DNA of 64,000 nucleotides from Thiohalocapsa sp963695445 (GTDB lineage: Bacteria; Pseudomonadota; Gammaproteobacteria; Chromatiales; Chromatiaceae), in the NCBI GenBank assembly GCA_963695445.1, contig CAVOGV010000025.1:23020-87019 (forward strand). The letters run 5' to 3'. The translations under genes were made by a program, and so were the position numbers. Under the pieces are notes generated by a model that saw nothing but the letters and a program-made list of their open reading frames with translations, did no database searches and was not told where the DNA came from. Below are positions 8,098 to 17,214 of this stretch, piece after piece (within the stretch, counting starts at the first letter, position 1; each line of letters begins with the position of its first letter).

Positions 8098-8541
8098 ATG
8101 CAAACACTCGATGGCTACCGCAATAGCCACGCCGAACTGCGCCAGATGATCGACGATCTGCGCTCGATCATGACCGTCGATCAACTCAAGATTCGCCCCA
8201 ATGCCAAGACGGCCTACCAGCTCATGTGCGATCTTGGCCACAAGGTGAAGGCCCATCTGTCGGAGGAAGACAAGCAACTGTACCCCAACCTGCTGATCCA
8301 CGAAGATCCCAAGGTCAAGTCCATCGCCTGGGGCTTCATCAGCGGCGAAAAGCCCCTGCGCCGAACCTTCGACGAGTACTACAGAAAATGGCTGAAGGAC
8401 TGCGACTTCAACTTCAGCGATGAATTCCTCGAGGAGAGCCGCGAGATCTTCGATATGCTGAGTTACCGGATTGACCGAGAGGAACAGGTGCTGTTTCCAA
8501 AGCTGGTCGAGATTGGGATGTTCTCGGAGCAGCGCGTCTAG
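8098..8541 (+). CDS. Hemerythrin-like (HHE) domain protein
   Basis: The 147-residue, probably cytoplasmic, all-helical protein has His11, His48, the helix HLSEEDKQLYP (His53, Glu57) and the C-terminal helix YRIDREEQVLFP. Spacing and wording match HHE cation-binding domains, which bind non-haem di-iron or sense O2/NO/iron. The last helix has Arg124 where many family members have the metal-binding His, so the di-iron site may be altered. A strong ribosome site (GGGGAGGA) precedes ATG 8098. The gene is monocistronic, with a structured leader before it and a terminator after it. Confidence 0.75.
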   Translation: MQTLDGYRNSHAELRQMIDDLRSIMTVDQLKIRPNAKTAYQLMCDLGHKVKAHLSEEDKQLYPNLLIHEDPKVKSIAWGFISGEKPLRRTFDEYYRKWLKDCDFNFSDEFLEESREIFDMLSYRIDREEQVLFPKLVEIGMFSEQRV

Positions 8542-8573
8542 CGGCTGACAGGTTTACGATCGGCACTCTGCGG

Positions 8574-8602
8574 ACCGGCGTCGACAGGCGCCGGTTTTTT
8601 TT
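8574..8602 (+). terminator. Rho-independent terminator after the hemerythrin-like gene
   Basis: A perfect 7-bp stem (ACCGGCG 8574-8580 with CGCCGGT 8589-8595) and an 8-nt loop are followed by a run of eight T residues (8595-8602), 32 bp after the stop codon. Confidence 0.9.
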
Positions 8603-8663
8603 CGTTTCGTCACGGGGCCTGGTCCAGTAAAATCACTTTATCAGCAATTTGTGAAGGTGATGC

Positions 8664-9413
8664 ATGGGCTATCTGGCGATTATTGGCGGGTCCGGTTTTG
8701 CAACCATGCCGGAACTCGAGGTCCTCGATGCCCGTTCGGTCGATACGCGCTACGGTAGCCCGTCGGCACAACTGATTCGCGGTCGTCTGGCGGCGCACGA
8801 CGTGGTGTTCTTGCCCCGGCACGGTTCCGGGCACGCCATCCCGCCACATCGAATCAACTATCGGGCCAATATCCAGGCGCTCGCCGATGCGGGCGTCGAC
8901 CGTATTGTTGCGCTGGCCGCGGTGGGCGGCATCGCCGACGACTGCGGTCCGCTCGTACTGTGCGTTCCGGACCAACTTATCGACTACACGCACGGGCGGG
9001 ATAGCACCTTCCACGACGGCATCGACGGCGATGTGGTGCACGTCGATTTCAGCTACCCCTACAGCGCATCGTTGCGTCGGCAATTGCTCGATTCCGCGCG
9101 GGAAAACGACCTCGCGGTGCGAGACGGCGGAACCTACGCGGTCACGCAGGGACCACGTCTGGAGACGGTCGCGGAGATCCGCCGGTTGCAACGCGACGGC
9201 TGCGATCTGGTCGGCATGACCGCAATGCCCGAGGCGGCACTGGCCCGCGAACGTGGTATCGCGTACGCCACGCTCGCGTTTGTGGTCAACTGGGCGGCGG
9301 GCAAGTGCGACGGCGAGATCGGTATGGACGAGATCAATGCCAACCTCGCCCGTTGCGCGGCGGACGTCCGCCGACTGCTGGTCACGCTGGCGTCGCAACC
9401 ACCCCCACATTAA
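8664..9413 (+). CDS. mtnP: S-methyl-5'-thioinosine phosphorylase (MTAP family)
   Basis: The 249-residue purine nucleoside phosphorylase of the MTAP/MTIP group has the phosphate loop IGGSGF (7-12), RHGSGHAIPPHRINYRAN (52-69) and the substrate loop GMTAMPEAALARE. In Pseudomonas the equivalent enzyme (PA3004, next to nagZ) prefers methylthioinosine over methylthioadenosine. The location near nagZ and hpt supports the same assignment here: MTI plus phosphate gives hypoxanthine, which Hpt salvages. Distinguishing MTI from MTA specificity from sequence alone is not certain. Confidence 0.85.
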   Translation: MGYLAIIGGSGFATMPELEVLDARSVDTRYGSPSAQLIRGRLAAHDVVFLPRHGSGHAIPPHRINYRANIQALADAGVDRIVALAAVGGIADDCGPLVLCVPDQLIDYTHGRDSTFHDGIDGDVVHVDFSYPYSASLRRQLLDSARENDLAVRDGGTYAVTQGPRLETVAEIRRLQRDGCDLVGMTAMPEAALARERGIAYATLAFVVNWAAGKCDGEIGMDEINANLARCAADVRRLLVTLASQPPPH

Positions 9414-9415
9414 CC

Positions 9416-9435
9416 GGGCAAACGTCGGTTTGCCC
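9416..9435 (+). terminator. Strong stem-loop after the thioinosine phosphorylase gene
   Basis: A perfect 8-bp stem, GGGCAAAC (9416-9423) with GTTTGCCC (9428-9435), and a GTCG loop begin 3 bp after the stop codon. No T tract follows, so it may be a mRNA-protecting hairpin or a weak terminator. Confidence 0.5.
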
Positions 9436-9517
9436 CGCGGCGCATCGGTTGCCCGCATGTCGCCGCTTCAATCGCTCTCATTACTAACCATCGCGCCCAA
9501 CCAAGAGGTAACTGATC

Positions 9518-10460
9518 ATGGCCGATACAGAGAACAATGCTGCTTCCAGCAAGCTCGGATTCCTGCCTAAATTGATGCTGTGGAGCCTCGTGCTACTGTT
9601 CGGCTACCTGTATCTGGGGGCCGTCGAGCGCCATGGCGGATCTGTCGGAACGGCGCCGGTCGATATGGCCGACGGTGAAGCGTCCGTTGTGTCCAAGGCA
9701 GTCCGCCCGCTGCCGTGTCTGCTCCGCCGAGCAACCAGTTCCAACCCCGGTCTCGCAGCCGCGCCGTCTGCGTCAGCGCCATCGGTAGCGGCCACATCGG
9801 CACCTGCCGCGCCCGCGCCGGCGGCACCTGCTCCGGTACGAGCCCCCGTCGCTGCTCCCGCTCCTGCTTCTGTTTCTGCGCCTGTATCTGCTAAGGCACC
9901 GGCTGCCCCCTCCGTGCCGGCAGCGGCGCCAGGTCCGATTGTCGGTGCGCCGTCTAAGGAGCCTGAGACATCAGGTGAGCAAGGCGGAGGCGCAAGCATT
10001 CGCGCAAGCCGTGATGCGCAATTCGGAGCAGAGCCCGGAGGCATCCGAGTCCGCCCCGACGCCGTCAACAGCCCCGCAGGCAATGCAGCAAACGACACCG
10101 CAGGGCCCGGCCGCGCCATCCTCCAGCGCTGTCGCGCCGACTTCGCAGATGCCGATGGCCGCCATTCCTCAGCCGCCGATGCCCATCGATGCCGCCGCCC
10201 CAGATGGTGCCCCAGATGGCACCTCAGACTGCAGCCTCCGGCCGCTGCCGCCCCGAGTGCCAATGAGCAGCCCGGCGGCTACAGGTGCCCAGCGCGCGAT
10301 GAGCGACTATGAGGCGATGCGCCGCCAGGCCATGGAGCAAGCCCGGCAACGTTGGGAGCAGGCCTACCGCATGCGCCCGGCGGCACCGGCGCCCTATTAC
10401 GGCTATCCCGGCTACTATCAGGCGCCGACACCTGCTCCCGCGCCGCAGCAGCGCGACTGA
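9518..10460 (+). CDS. Ala/Pro-rich single-pass membrane protein (frameshifted, function unknown)
   Basis: The start MADTENNAASSKLGF leads into one transmembrane helix (about residues 15-34, LMLWSLVLLFGYLYLGAV). A long low-complexity Ala/Pro/Ser linker follows. The frame must change between about 9950 and 9990 to continue into VSKAEAQAFAQAVM and a conserved-looking C-terminus (DYEAMRRQAMEQARQRWEQAYRMR, then a Tyr/Pro-rich YYGYPGYYQ tail) that stops at 10460. A second pair of frame changes near 9690-9760 is possible. It looks like an envelope anchor with a periplasmic tail; I do not recognise the family. Confidence 0.6.
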
Positions 10461-10588
10461 CCCGCGCCGCGAGATCGCCTGATCCGTTGCGGATAGCGTG
10501 CGGCATGCCCGCTATCCGCCGCGGATGAGCGGGTGGGTTTCGCCGCGGGGTCATGGTCGGGCGCCGTCATCGGTTATCGGGATTGCGA

Positions 10589-11159
10589 TCATGGCATCGG
10601 CTTCGGCGTTGTTGCCGGGGATGACCCAGCCTGCAGTGCCTCGCCGCAGTGTCGGCACAGGTAGCGTGCGCCGCGGATGACTCGGTTGTGGCGGACACTC
10701 GACAGCTGGTGATCGCCGCACCGACAGTGGTACGGGAATCGGCGCGTCTTGCGCGCGCCGAGACCGGCGACGTCGTAGGCGTGGCAACGCTCCGGCTCGC
10801 CGCCGAGTGCTCTGACCATCTGTTGCCATTCCGGGCCGTGGGGTCTGATGCCGCGTCCGTGATGGACGAAGGCGAGGTAGTGTGCGACCTCGTGCGGGAT
10901 GGTGCGTTTGAGGAAATCCTCGCCATGGCGGAGCAGCAGGGCGGGGTTATAGCGGATCGTGGCCCGTCCGCTGGCGTCGATGCGCATCTGGCCGGCGCTC
11001 TGTCCGCGCAGATCGAAGCGCAGTTCGGGCTCCGGCAGCCTGTGGCCGGTCATCCGCCGCCCCTGCGCCAGCAGGCCCAGGGTGCGTTCGCGGGCCAGGT
11101 CCTTCAGACGGCCCAAGCAACAGGTGTGGCTGTGTCGAATCGGTGTCTTGTTGCTGCAT
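10589..11159 (-). CDS. SprT-like zinc metalloprotease (frameshifted start)
   Basis: The protein carries the zincin motif IPHEVAHYLAFVHHG (HExxH plus a third ligand in the following HGPEW segment) and a C-terminal zinc-ribbon with CxC and CxxC pairs (YHCRCG and YLCRHCGEAL). This is the architecture of SprT/YggI proteins. As written, the main frame starts only at a TTG (11116). An ATG at 11159 with GAGAGG upstream encodes MQQQDTDSTQPHLLLG in another frame. Removing one C from the triplet 11112-11114 joins both into one 191-residue protein. The physiological substrate of bacterial SprT is unknown. Confidence 0.78.
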
Positions 11160-11546
11160 GCTCGTTGTCCTCTCAGAAATCCTTAGGCGATTGCCGGAGC
11201 TTGACAGAAATCGGCTATTTGCGGCTCATGCGGTGCCGGCCGGACCCGAATTACAGCGGCAGCCGGTGGTCGTTGTCCAGCGCCCGACGCTAACGCGCCC
11301 CTGTTTCGTCGCGGTTCCCACGGTTTCCGCGCCGGTTCCCAGTCTGGTCGATGCACTGTCCCTGGAGATCAGCCGTCCCGGAGACGTCGTTGGTCCGTGG
11401 CACGGGATGTTCGCGACTGGTTCGGCCGCCGTTGTATCGGCGTTGATCTGCGTTTGGCTGCTTGCGCAATTGGCCCATAACCGCTAATATTCGAGAGCTT
11501 AAGCAGAGCGTGGTTTCGAGCATCATCGTTACCACGAGCGGTAAGA

Positions 11547-11568
11547 CCCCGGCATCGGGGTTTTTTTT
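11547..11568 (+). terminator. Rho-independent terminator upstream of rimP (first of two)
   Basis: CCCCG (11547-11551) pairs with CGGGG (11556-11560) around a GCAT loop and is followed by eight T residues. It lies about 100 bp before rimP. No gene I can support occupies 11160-11546 on the plus strand. Confidence 0.85.
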
Positions 11569-11616
11569 GGTCATTAGCGCTCGCCCGCAATCCGCGGCGC
11601 GGTCGCGCCAAACGTT

Positions 11617-11637
11617 TGGGCCGCTGGCCCATTTTTT
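11617..11637 (+). terminator. Rho-independent terminator/attenuator upstream of rimP (second of two)
   Basis: TGGGCC (11617-11622) pairs perfectly with GGCCCA (11626-11631) around a GCT loop and is followed by six T residues, ending only 33 bp before the rimP ATG. Its position in the leader suits attenuation control of the rimP-nusA-infB operon; NusA autoregulation of this operon is known in E. coli. Confidence 0.8.
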
Positions 11638-11670
11638 GTTTGTATACCTAATGTTTTCGGTGTGGTGCCA

Positions 11671-12129
11671 ATGCGAACGGCCGATCCTGCCTTGACAGCG
11701 CTGGTGGAATCGGTCGTCGAGCCGATGGGCTACGAGCCGGTTGGCGTGGAATATGTCCAGAGTGGCGTCGGGTCCGCCGTGTTGCGGGTCTATATCGACC
11801 ACCAACGCGGCATCACGCTGGAGGATTGTGAGGCGGTGAGCCGGCAACTTGGCAGCGTGCTCGACGTCGAAGACCCGGTCGCGGGGCACTATGACCTCGA
11901 GGTCTCGTCACCGGGCCTGGACCGACCGCTGTTGAAGTTGGAGCACTTCGAGCGCTTCGGTGGCGAACGGGCACGGATTCGCCTGTTTGCGAAACTGAAC
12001 GGTCGCCGACGTTACGACGGCGTGCTGGCTGGCGTCGACGGCACCACGGTGCTGCTGGACGCGGAAGGCGAACGCTTCGAATTGCCTCTTGAGCTGATCG
12101 AGTCGGCTCGCCTGGTACCGGAATTCTGA
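11671..12129 (+). CDS. rimP: Ribosome maturation factor RimP
   Basis: The 152-residue cytoplasmic protein has the RimP two-domain plan: N-terminal part with VEPMGYEPVGVEYVQ and LRVYID, the middle motif LEVSSPGLDRPL, and a C-terminal beta domain ending in IESARLVPEF. RimP assists 30S subunit maturation. ATG 11671 is chosen over the GTG codons at 11662/11665 because family members begin directly before the LTALVE helix. It opens the conserved rimP-nusA-infB-rbfA-truB operon, 15 bp before nusA. Confidence 0.93.
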   Translation: MRTADPALTALVESVVEPMGYEPVGVEYVQSGVGSAVLRVYIDHQRGITLEDCEAVSRQLGSVLDVEDPVAGHYDLEVSSPGLDRPLLKLEHFERFGGERARIRLFAKLNGRRRYDGVLAGVDGTTVLLDAEGERFELPLELIESARLVPEF

Positions 12130-12144
12130 TCGCGAGTTGATTGC

Positions 12145-13647
12145 ATGAGTAAAGAAATTCTCCTGGTCGTCGACGCCGTCTCCAATGAGAAGGACGTCCC
12201 GAAGGACATCATCTTCGAGGCGATGGAGGCCGCGCTCGCGTCGGCGACACGTAAGAAGCACGGCGGCGACGTCGAGGTGCGCGTTGCCATCAACCGCGAG
12301 ACCGGTGAATACGAGACCTTCCGCCGCTGGGAGATCGTGCCCGATACCGAGGGCGAGGCGCTGGAGGCGCCGGAGCGGATGATCACATTCTCCGCGGAAA
12401 GGAATTGGACCCGAGCCTGGAGTTGGGGGATTTCATCGAGGAGCAGATCGAATCCGAACTGTTCGGACGCATCGCGGCGCAGACGGCCAAAGCAGGTCAT
12501 CGTGCAGAAGGTGCGCGAGGCCGAGCGTGCCAAGATCGTCGAGATGTTCAAGGAGCGCGAAGGCGAACTGGTGACCGGCATCGTCAAGAAGGCCGAGCGG
12601 GGCACCATCTCGTTGGATCTGGGTAACAATGCCGAGGCACTGGTGCCGCGTGACCAAGTGATTCCACGGGAGAACGTGCGTTCCGGCGACCGCATGCGCG
12701 GACTCCTCTACGAGGTACGCTCCGAGATCAAGGGGCCGCAGCTGTTCGTCAGTCGCACGGCGCCCGACCTGTTGATCGAGCTGTTCAAGCTGGAGGTCCC
12801 CGAGGTCGGCGAGGGCACCATCGAGATCGTTGCCGCAGCGCGCGATCCGGGCCTGCGCGCGAAGATTGCGGTGCGCACCAACGATGCCCGCATCGACCCG
12901 GTGGGCGCCTGTGTCGGCATGCGCGGATCGCGGGTGCAAGCGGTCTCCAACGAACTCAATGGCGAGCGCGTCGATATCATTCCTTGGAATGAGAACCCGG
13001 CCCAGTTCGTCATCAACGCGATGTCGCCGGCGGACGTCGTCTCCATCGTCATCGACGAGGAGGCGCGCAGCATGGATGTCGCGGTGAAGGAAGAGAATCT
13101 GTCCCAGGCCATCGGTCGCGGCGGCCAGAACGTGCGCCTGGCCAGCCAGCTCACCGGCTGGGAGCTCAACGTGATGAGCGAGGAGGCCGCCGCCGAAAAG
13201 AGCGAGGAGGAAGGACGACGCATCGCGACCGGCTTCATGGAGCAATTGCAGGTCGACGACAACGTCGCCTCCGTGCTCGTGGAAGAGGGCTTTTCGACGA
13301 TCGACGAGATCGCCTACGTTCCCGAGGCGGAACTGCTGGCAATCGCTGAATTCGATGAAGAACTGGTGGAGATCCTGCGCCAGCGCGCCAATGACGTGCT
13401 GCTGAGTCGTGCCGTCGCGAACGACGAAGACCTGGACGCTGTCCCCGCCGACGATCTGCTGGCCATGGACGGGATGGATGAGGCGCTTGCCTATGCGCTG
13501 GCGCGCAAGGGCATCGGTACGATGGACGACCTGGCCGAGCAGTCCGTGGACGAGCTGATGGAATTTGATGACATGGACGAAGAACGCGCGGCACGATTGA
13601 TTATGAAGGCACGCGAGCCCTGGTTCGCCGAGTCGGAACAGGAGTAG
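12145..13647 (+). CDS. nusA: Transcription termination/antitermination protein NusA (internal scrambled segment)
   Basis: The 500-codon frame includes the N-terminal RNAP-binding domain, an S1 domain (EGELVTGIVKKAERG), KH domains (VGACVGMRGSRVQAV; IGRGGQNVRLASQL) and two C-terminal helix-hairpin repeats, as in E. coli NusA. Residues about 84-115 read as nonsense. The correct segment (KELDPSLELGDFIEEQIES...) is present one frame away, bounded by a missing base near 12396-12401 and an extra A in 12489-12491. The two indels compensate, so the frame stays open. NusA modulates pausing, termination and antitermination. Confidence 0.93.
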   Translation: MSKEILLVVDAVSNEKDVPKDIIFEAMEAALASATRKKHGGDVEVRVAINRETGEYETFRRWEIVPDTEGEALEAPERMITFSAERNWTRAWSWGISSRSRSNPNCSDASRRRRPKQVIVQKVREAERAKIVEMFKEREGELVTGIVKKAERGTISLDLGNNAEALVPRDQVIPRENVRSGDRMRGLLYEVRSEIKGPQLFVSRTAPDLLIELFKLEVPEVGEGTIEIVAAARDPGLRAKIAVRTNDARIDPVGACVGMRGSRVQAVSNELNGERVDIIPWNENPAQFVINAMSPADVVSIVIDEEARSMDVAVKEENLSQAIGRGGQNVRLASQLTGWELNVMSEEAAAEKSEEEGRRIATGFMEQLQVDDNVASVLVEEGFSTIDEIAYVPEAELLAIAEFDEELVEILRQRANDVLLSRAVANDEDLDAVPADDLLAMDGMDEALAYALARKGIGTMDDLAEQSVDELMEFDDMDEERAARLIMKAREPWFAESEQE

Positions 13648-13663
13648 CTTGCGGAGGTTGTCT

Positions 13664-16538
13664 ATGAGTAGCGAAGTCACTGTCAAACAGCTAGCCAGCA
13701 CGGTCGGCATTCCGGTCGAGCGTTTGTTGGCCCAATTGGCCGAGGCCGGAATCGCCGCGAGCGAGGCCGAGTCCACCATCACCGAGCAGCAAAAGCTGCA
13801 ACTGCTGGGCTATCTCCGGCGCAGTCACGGCAAGAAAGAGCCGGACGAGCCCGATGCCAGCCAGAAGCGTGCCGCCGGCGCCGCGCCGGACCGTCGGCGA
13901 AGCGCGCGAGGCCGGCGCCGCGCCTAGGACCGGTTCGCCGGCCACTCGCCCAACGGTGAGCAGCCGAGCGTCCGCGGCTCAGCGCAGCGCCAAGACGGTC
14001 AACGTCGAGGTGCGCCGCAAGCGCACCTTCGTCAAGCGCGACGAGACGCCGGCAACCACCAGCCCCGTCGACCCGTTCCGGGACCGCTTCCGGGGCCCGA
14101 CCGCCGACTCGTCAGGTAGACGCGCGACCCGCGCCAAGGTCGAGCAGCGGCGCCCGTCTCGCCGACGAGCAGCGCCGGCGCGCGGAGCTTCAGGAGCGTC
14201 GTGCCGAGGTCGAGGCACGTCGCCTTGCCGAGCAGGAGGATCAGGATCGGCAGCGCAAGGAAGACGAGGAAGCGCGTCGACGGGCCGACGAGGAACGCCG
14301 TCGCGCCGCCGAGGAAGAAGCGACGACAACGGGCCGAGGAAATCGCCGCCCAACCGCCAGTTGCTGAGGTCGTGGCGGAATCGGCCGAGGAGTCGGTTTC
14401 GGAGCAGTCAGCCGACGTATCCGCGGAGCCGGTCTCGCGAAGTTGCCGCAAAAGCCAGCCAGAGAAGGGACGGCCGGACCGGGCGCCAAGGTCAGAGCCG
14501 ATCAAGGCGACGCTGACGACCTGTCGATCGAACAGCTCGCCGAACGCGAGCGCATCCGCAAACATGGCAAGAAGCCGCGCGGAGCGTTCGGAGAAGGAAA
14601 GCGCGGTCAAGAAACCAAGCGGAAAGAACGCGGGTCGCTCCAGGCGCGCTGGCGGATCATCCGGCATGGAAGACGAGGGCGGCGTGATCTCACGTCCGGG
14701 GACGCGCCGGCGCAAGAAGCCCGGAAAGTCGCAACTGCAGGATCAGCACGGCTTCCAGCGCCCGACCGCGCCCGTCGTGCGCGAGGTCGAGATACCCGAG
14801 TCGATCACCGTCGGTGAGTTGGCCGCGCGGATGTCGGTCAAGGCCGCGGTCGTGGTCAAGGAGCTGTTCAAGCAAGGCGTCATGGTGACGATTAACCAGG
14901 CGCTGGACCGCGACACCGCGACGATCCTGGTCGAGGAAATGGGCCACAAGGCCGTCGAGGCGCGTGTCACGGACGCCGAAGACAACATGATGGAGCTGCT
15001 CGAGGAGGAAAGCGATCAGGCCGAGCGCCTGCCGCGGCCTCCGGTGGTGACCATCATGGGCCATGTCGATCACGGCAAGACCTCGCTGCTGGATTACATC
15101 CGCCGCACCAAGGTGGCCGCCGGCGAGGCGGGCGGTATTACCCAGCACATCGGCGCCTACCACGTCGAGACCGACAAGGGCACCATCTCGTTCCTGGACA
15201 CCCCGGGCCATGCCGCCTTCTCGGCGATGCGTGCCCGTGGTGCCGAGGTCACCGATCTGGTCATCCTGGTGGTGGCCGCGGACGATGGCGTCATGCCGCA
15301 GACGGTCGAGGCCATCCAGCACGCCCGCGCCTCCAAGGTGCCGGTGGTCGTCGCCGTCAACAAGATGGACAAGGCCGACGCCAACCCCGACCGCGTGATG
15401 CAGGAACTCACCCAGCACGAGCTGGTGCCGGAAGAGTGGGGCGGCGAGACCATGCTGGTCAAGGTGTCCGCCAAGACCGGCGACGGCATCGACGAGTTGC
15501 TCGACGCGGTGCTGCTGCAGGCCGAGGTGCTTGAGCTGACGGCGCCGGTGGACAGCGCCGCCCATGGTGCCATCGTCGAGTCCAGCGTCGAGAAAGGGAC
15601 GCGGCCCGGTGGCGACCGTGCTGGTGCAGTCCGGCACGCTGCGTCTTGGTGACAGCATCGTTAGCGGTGCCGAGTATGGCCGCGTGCGCGCCATGTTCGA
15701 CGAGACCGGACGGCCGGTGAAGAGTGCCGGTCCGTCAATACCGGTGCAGGTGCTCGGTCTGTCGGGTGCACCGAATGCCGGTGACGACGTCATCGCGGTG
15801 GCCGATGAGAAGAAGGCACGCGAGGTCGCGGAGCTGCGGCATGAACGCGAGCGCCAGTCGCGCATCGACGAGCAGCGCGCCGCCAGCCTCGACCAGCTCT
15901 TCTCCCAGCTCAAGGATGGCGAGCTGAAGTCCGTCAACATCATCCTCAAGGCCGATGTGCAGGGCAGCGTGGAGGCGTTGCGGGAGGCGCTGGTCAAGCT
16001 CTCCAACGACGAGGTCAAGGTGAACGTGGTCGCATCCGGCGTCGGCGGCATCGCCGAGTCGGACGCCAACCTCGCGGTGACGTCGAACGCCATCATGCTC
16101 GGCTTCAATGTCCGTGCCGATGCCGCGGCGCGGCGCGTGGTGGAGGAGCGCGGTCTCGATCTGCGCTATTACTCGATCATCTACGAGCTGATCGACGACG
16201 TGAAGAAGGCCATCTCCGGCATGTTGAGTCCGATCGTCACGGAGGAGATCATCGGCTTGGCCGAGGTGCGCGACGTGTTCCGTTCGTCCAAGTTCGGCGC
16301 CATCGCCGGCTGCATGGTGGTGGACGGCGTGATCAGGCGAAACAGTCCGATCCGCGTGCTGCGCGACAATGTGGTGGTCTACGAGGGCGCGCTGGAATCG
16401 CTGCGCCGCTTCAAGGACGACGTCGCCGAGGTCAAGTCCGGAACGGAATGCGGTATCGGCGTCAAGAACTACAACGACGTGCAGCCCAACGACCAGATCG
16501 AGGTGTTCGAGCGCACCGAGCGGGCACGCGTGCTGTGA
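13664..16538 (+). CDS. infB: Translation initiation factor IF-2 (multiple frame changes)
   Basis: ATG 13664 follows GGAGG. The N-terminal IF2N helix domain (VTVKQLASTVGIPVERLLAQL) is clear. The poorly conserved charged linker (13860-14700) switches frame at least four times, although AKTVNVEVRRKRTFVKR and the Glu/Arg-rich coiled coil are recognisable piecewise. From about 14670 the second IF2N motif, the G domain (GHVDHGKTSLL, DTPGHAAF, NKMDKADA) and domains II-IV are normal except for one extra G in 15596-15598. IF-2 is essential, so these breaks are most likely sequence errors. It delivers initiator tRNA to the ribosome. Confidence 0.92.
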
Positions 16539-16584
16539 TGGCAACGCTCCGGAGCAGCGCGGCCGACGCTGCCAGCCGCGCGGG

Positions 16585-17214
16585 ATGCCTGCCTTGAGTC
16601 GGGGCAGCACGCGCGAGTTCGATCGCAGCGACCGCATCGGCGCGGAGTTGTTGCGCTCGCTGACCGTGATCCTGCGCGGCGTCAAAGACCCGCGCCTTGG
16701 CGAGATCACGTTGCAGGAGGCCCGCGTCAGCCGTGATCTGTCCCACGCCAAGGTCTTTTTCACGTGCTTTCCGCTGGATGAGCAGGTTGGCGAGCAGACG
16801 CGGCTGCTCAACGGCACCCTCGCGGGTTACCTGCGTGGTCAGCTCGCGCGGACCCTGCGGTTGCGAACGGTCCCGCAGCTTCACTTCGTGCACGACGATT
16901 CGGTGCGTGCCGGCGAGCGGCTGGCGGCCCTGATCGAGCAGGCCGTGGCAACCACGTCCGACGCTGGACAGGACGACGCACGCGTCGACGATGAGCCTAC
17001 CGATGATGCCGGCGCCAGCGACACCGCCGACACAACCCCAGAACGCCAATCCTTGGCACGATCGCCGACTCCCCCGCCGGCAGCAATCGGCCCTAAGTCC
17101 GGTCCGGAGAAGAATTCATGGCAAGACGACGCAAGCAGGGTCGCGACGTCAACGGCATCCTATTGTTGGACAAGCCGATGGGCATTTCGTCCAACCACGC
17201 GCTTCAGCGCGTGA
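16585..17214 (+). CDS. rbfA: Ribosome-binding factor A (3' end uncertain)
   Basis: The first about 115 residues match RbfA, a KH-fold protein that binds 30S precursors and helps 16S 5'-end maturation: DRIGAELLRSLTVIL, DPRLGxITLQEARVSRDLSHAKVFFT and LRLRTVPQLHFVHDDSVRAGERL. The tail after about residue 120 is acidic and unconserved and runs 97 bp into truB. In another frame a TAA at 17094-17096 would end the gene 21 bp before truB, so a frame change in the tail is likely and the true end is probably near 17096. Confidence 0.86.
   Translation: MPALSRGSTREFDRSDRIGAELLRSLTVILRGVKDPRLGEITLQEARVSRDLSHAKVFFTCFPLDEQVGEQTRLLNGTLAGYLRGQLARTLRLRTVPQLHFVHDDSVRAGERLAALIEQAVATTSDAGQDDARVDDEPTDDAGASDTADTTPERQSLARSPTPPPAAIGPKSGPEKNSWQDDASRVATSTASYCWTSRWAFRPTTRFSA

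Noticed and set aside
11143..11487. Plus-strand frame of 114 codons between the SprT-like gene and rimP
   Set aside because: It overlaps the likely start region of the SprT-like gene, its N-terminus is composition-biased, and no family is recognisable; a short hydrophobic end alone is not enough.
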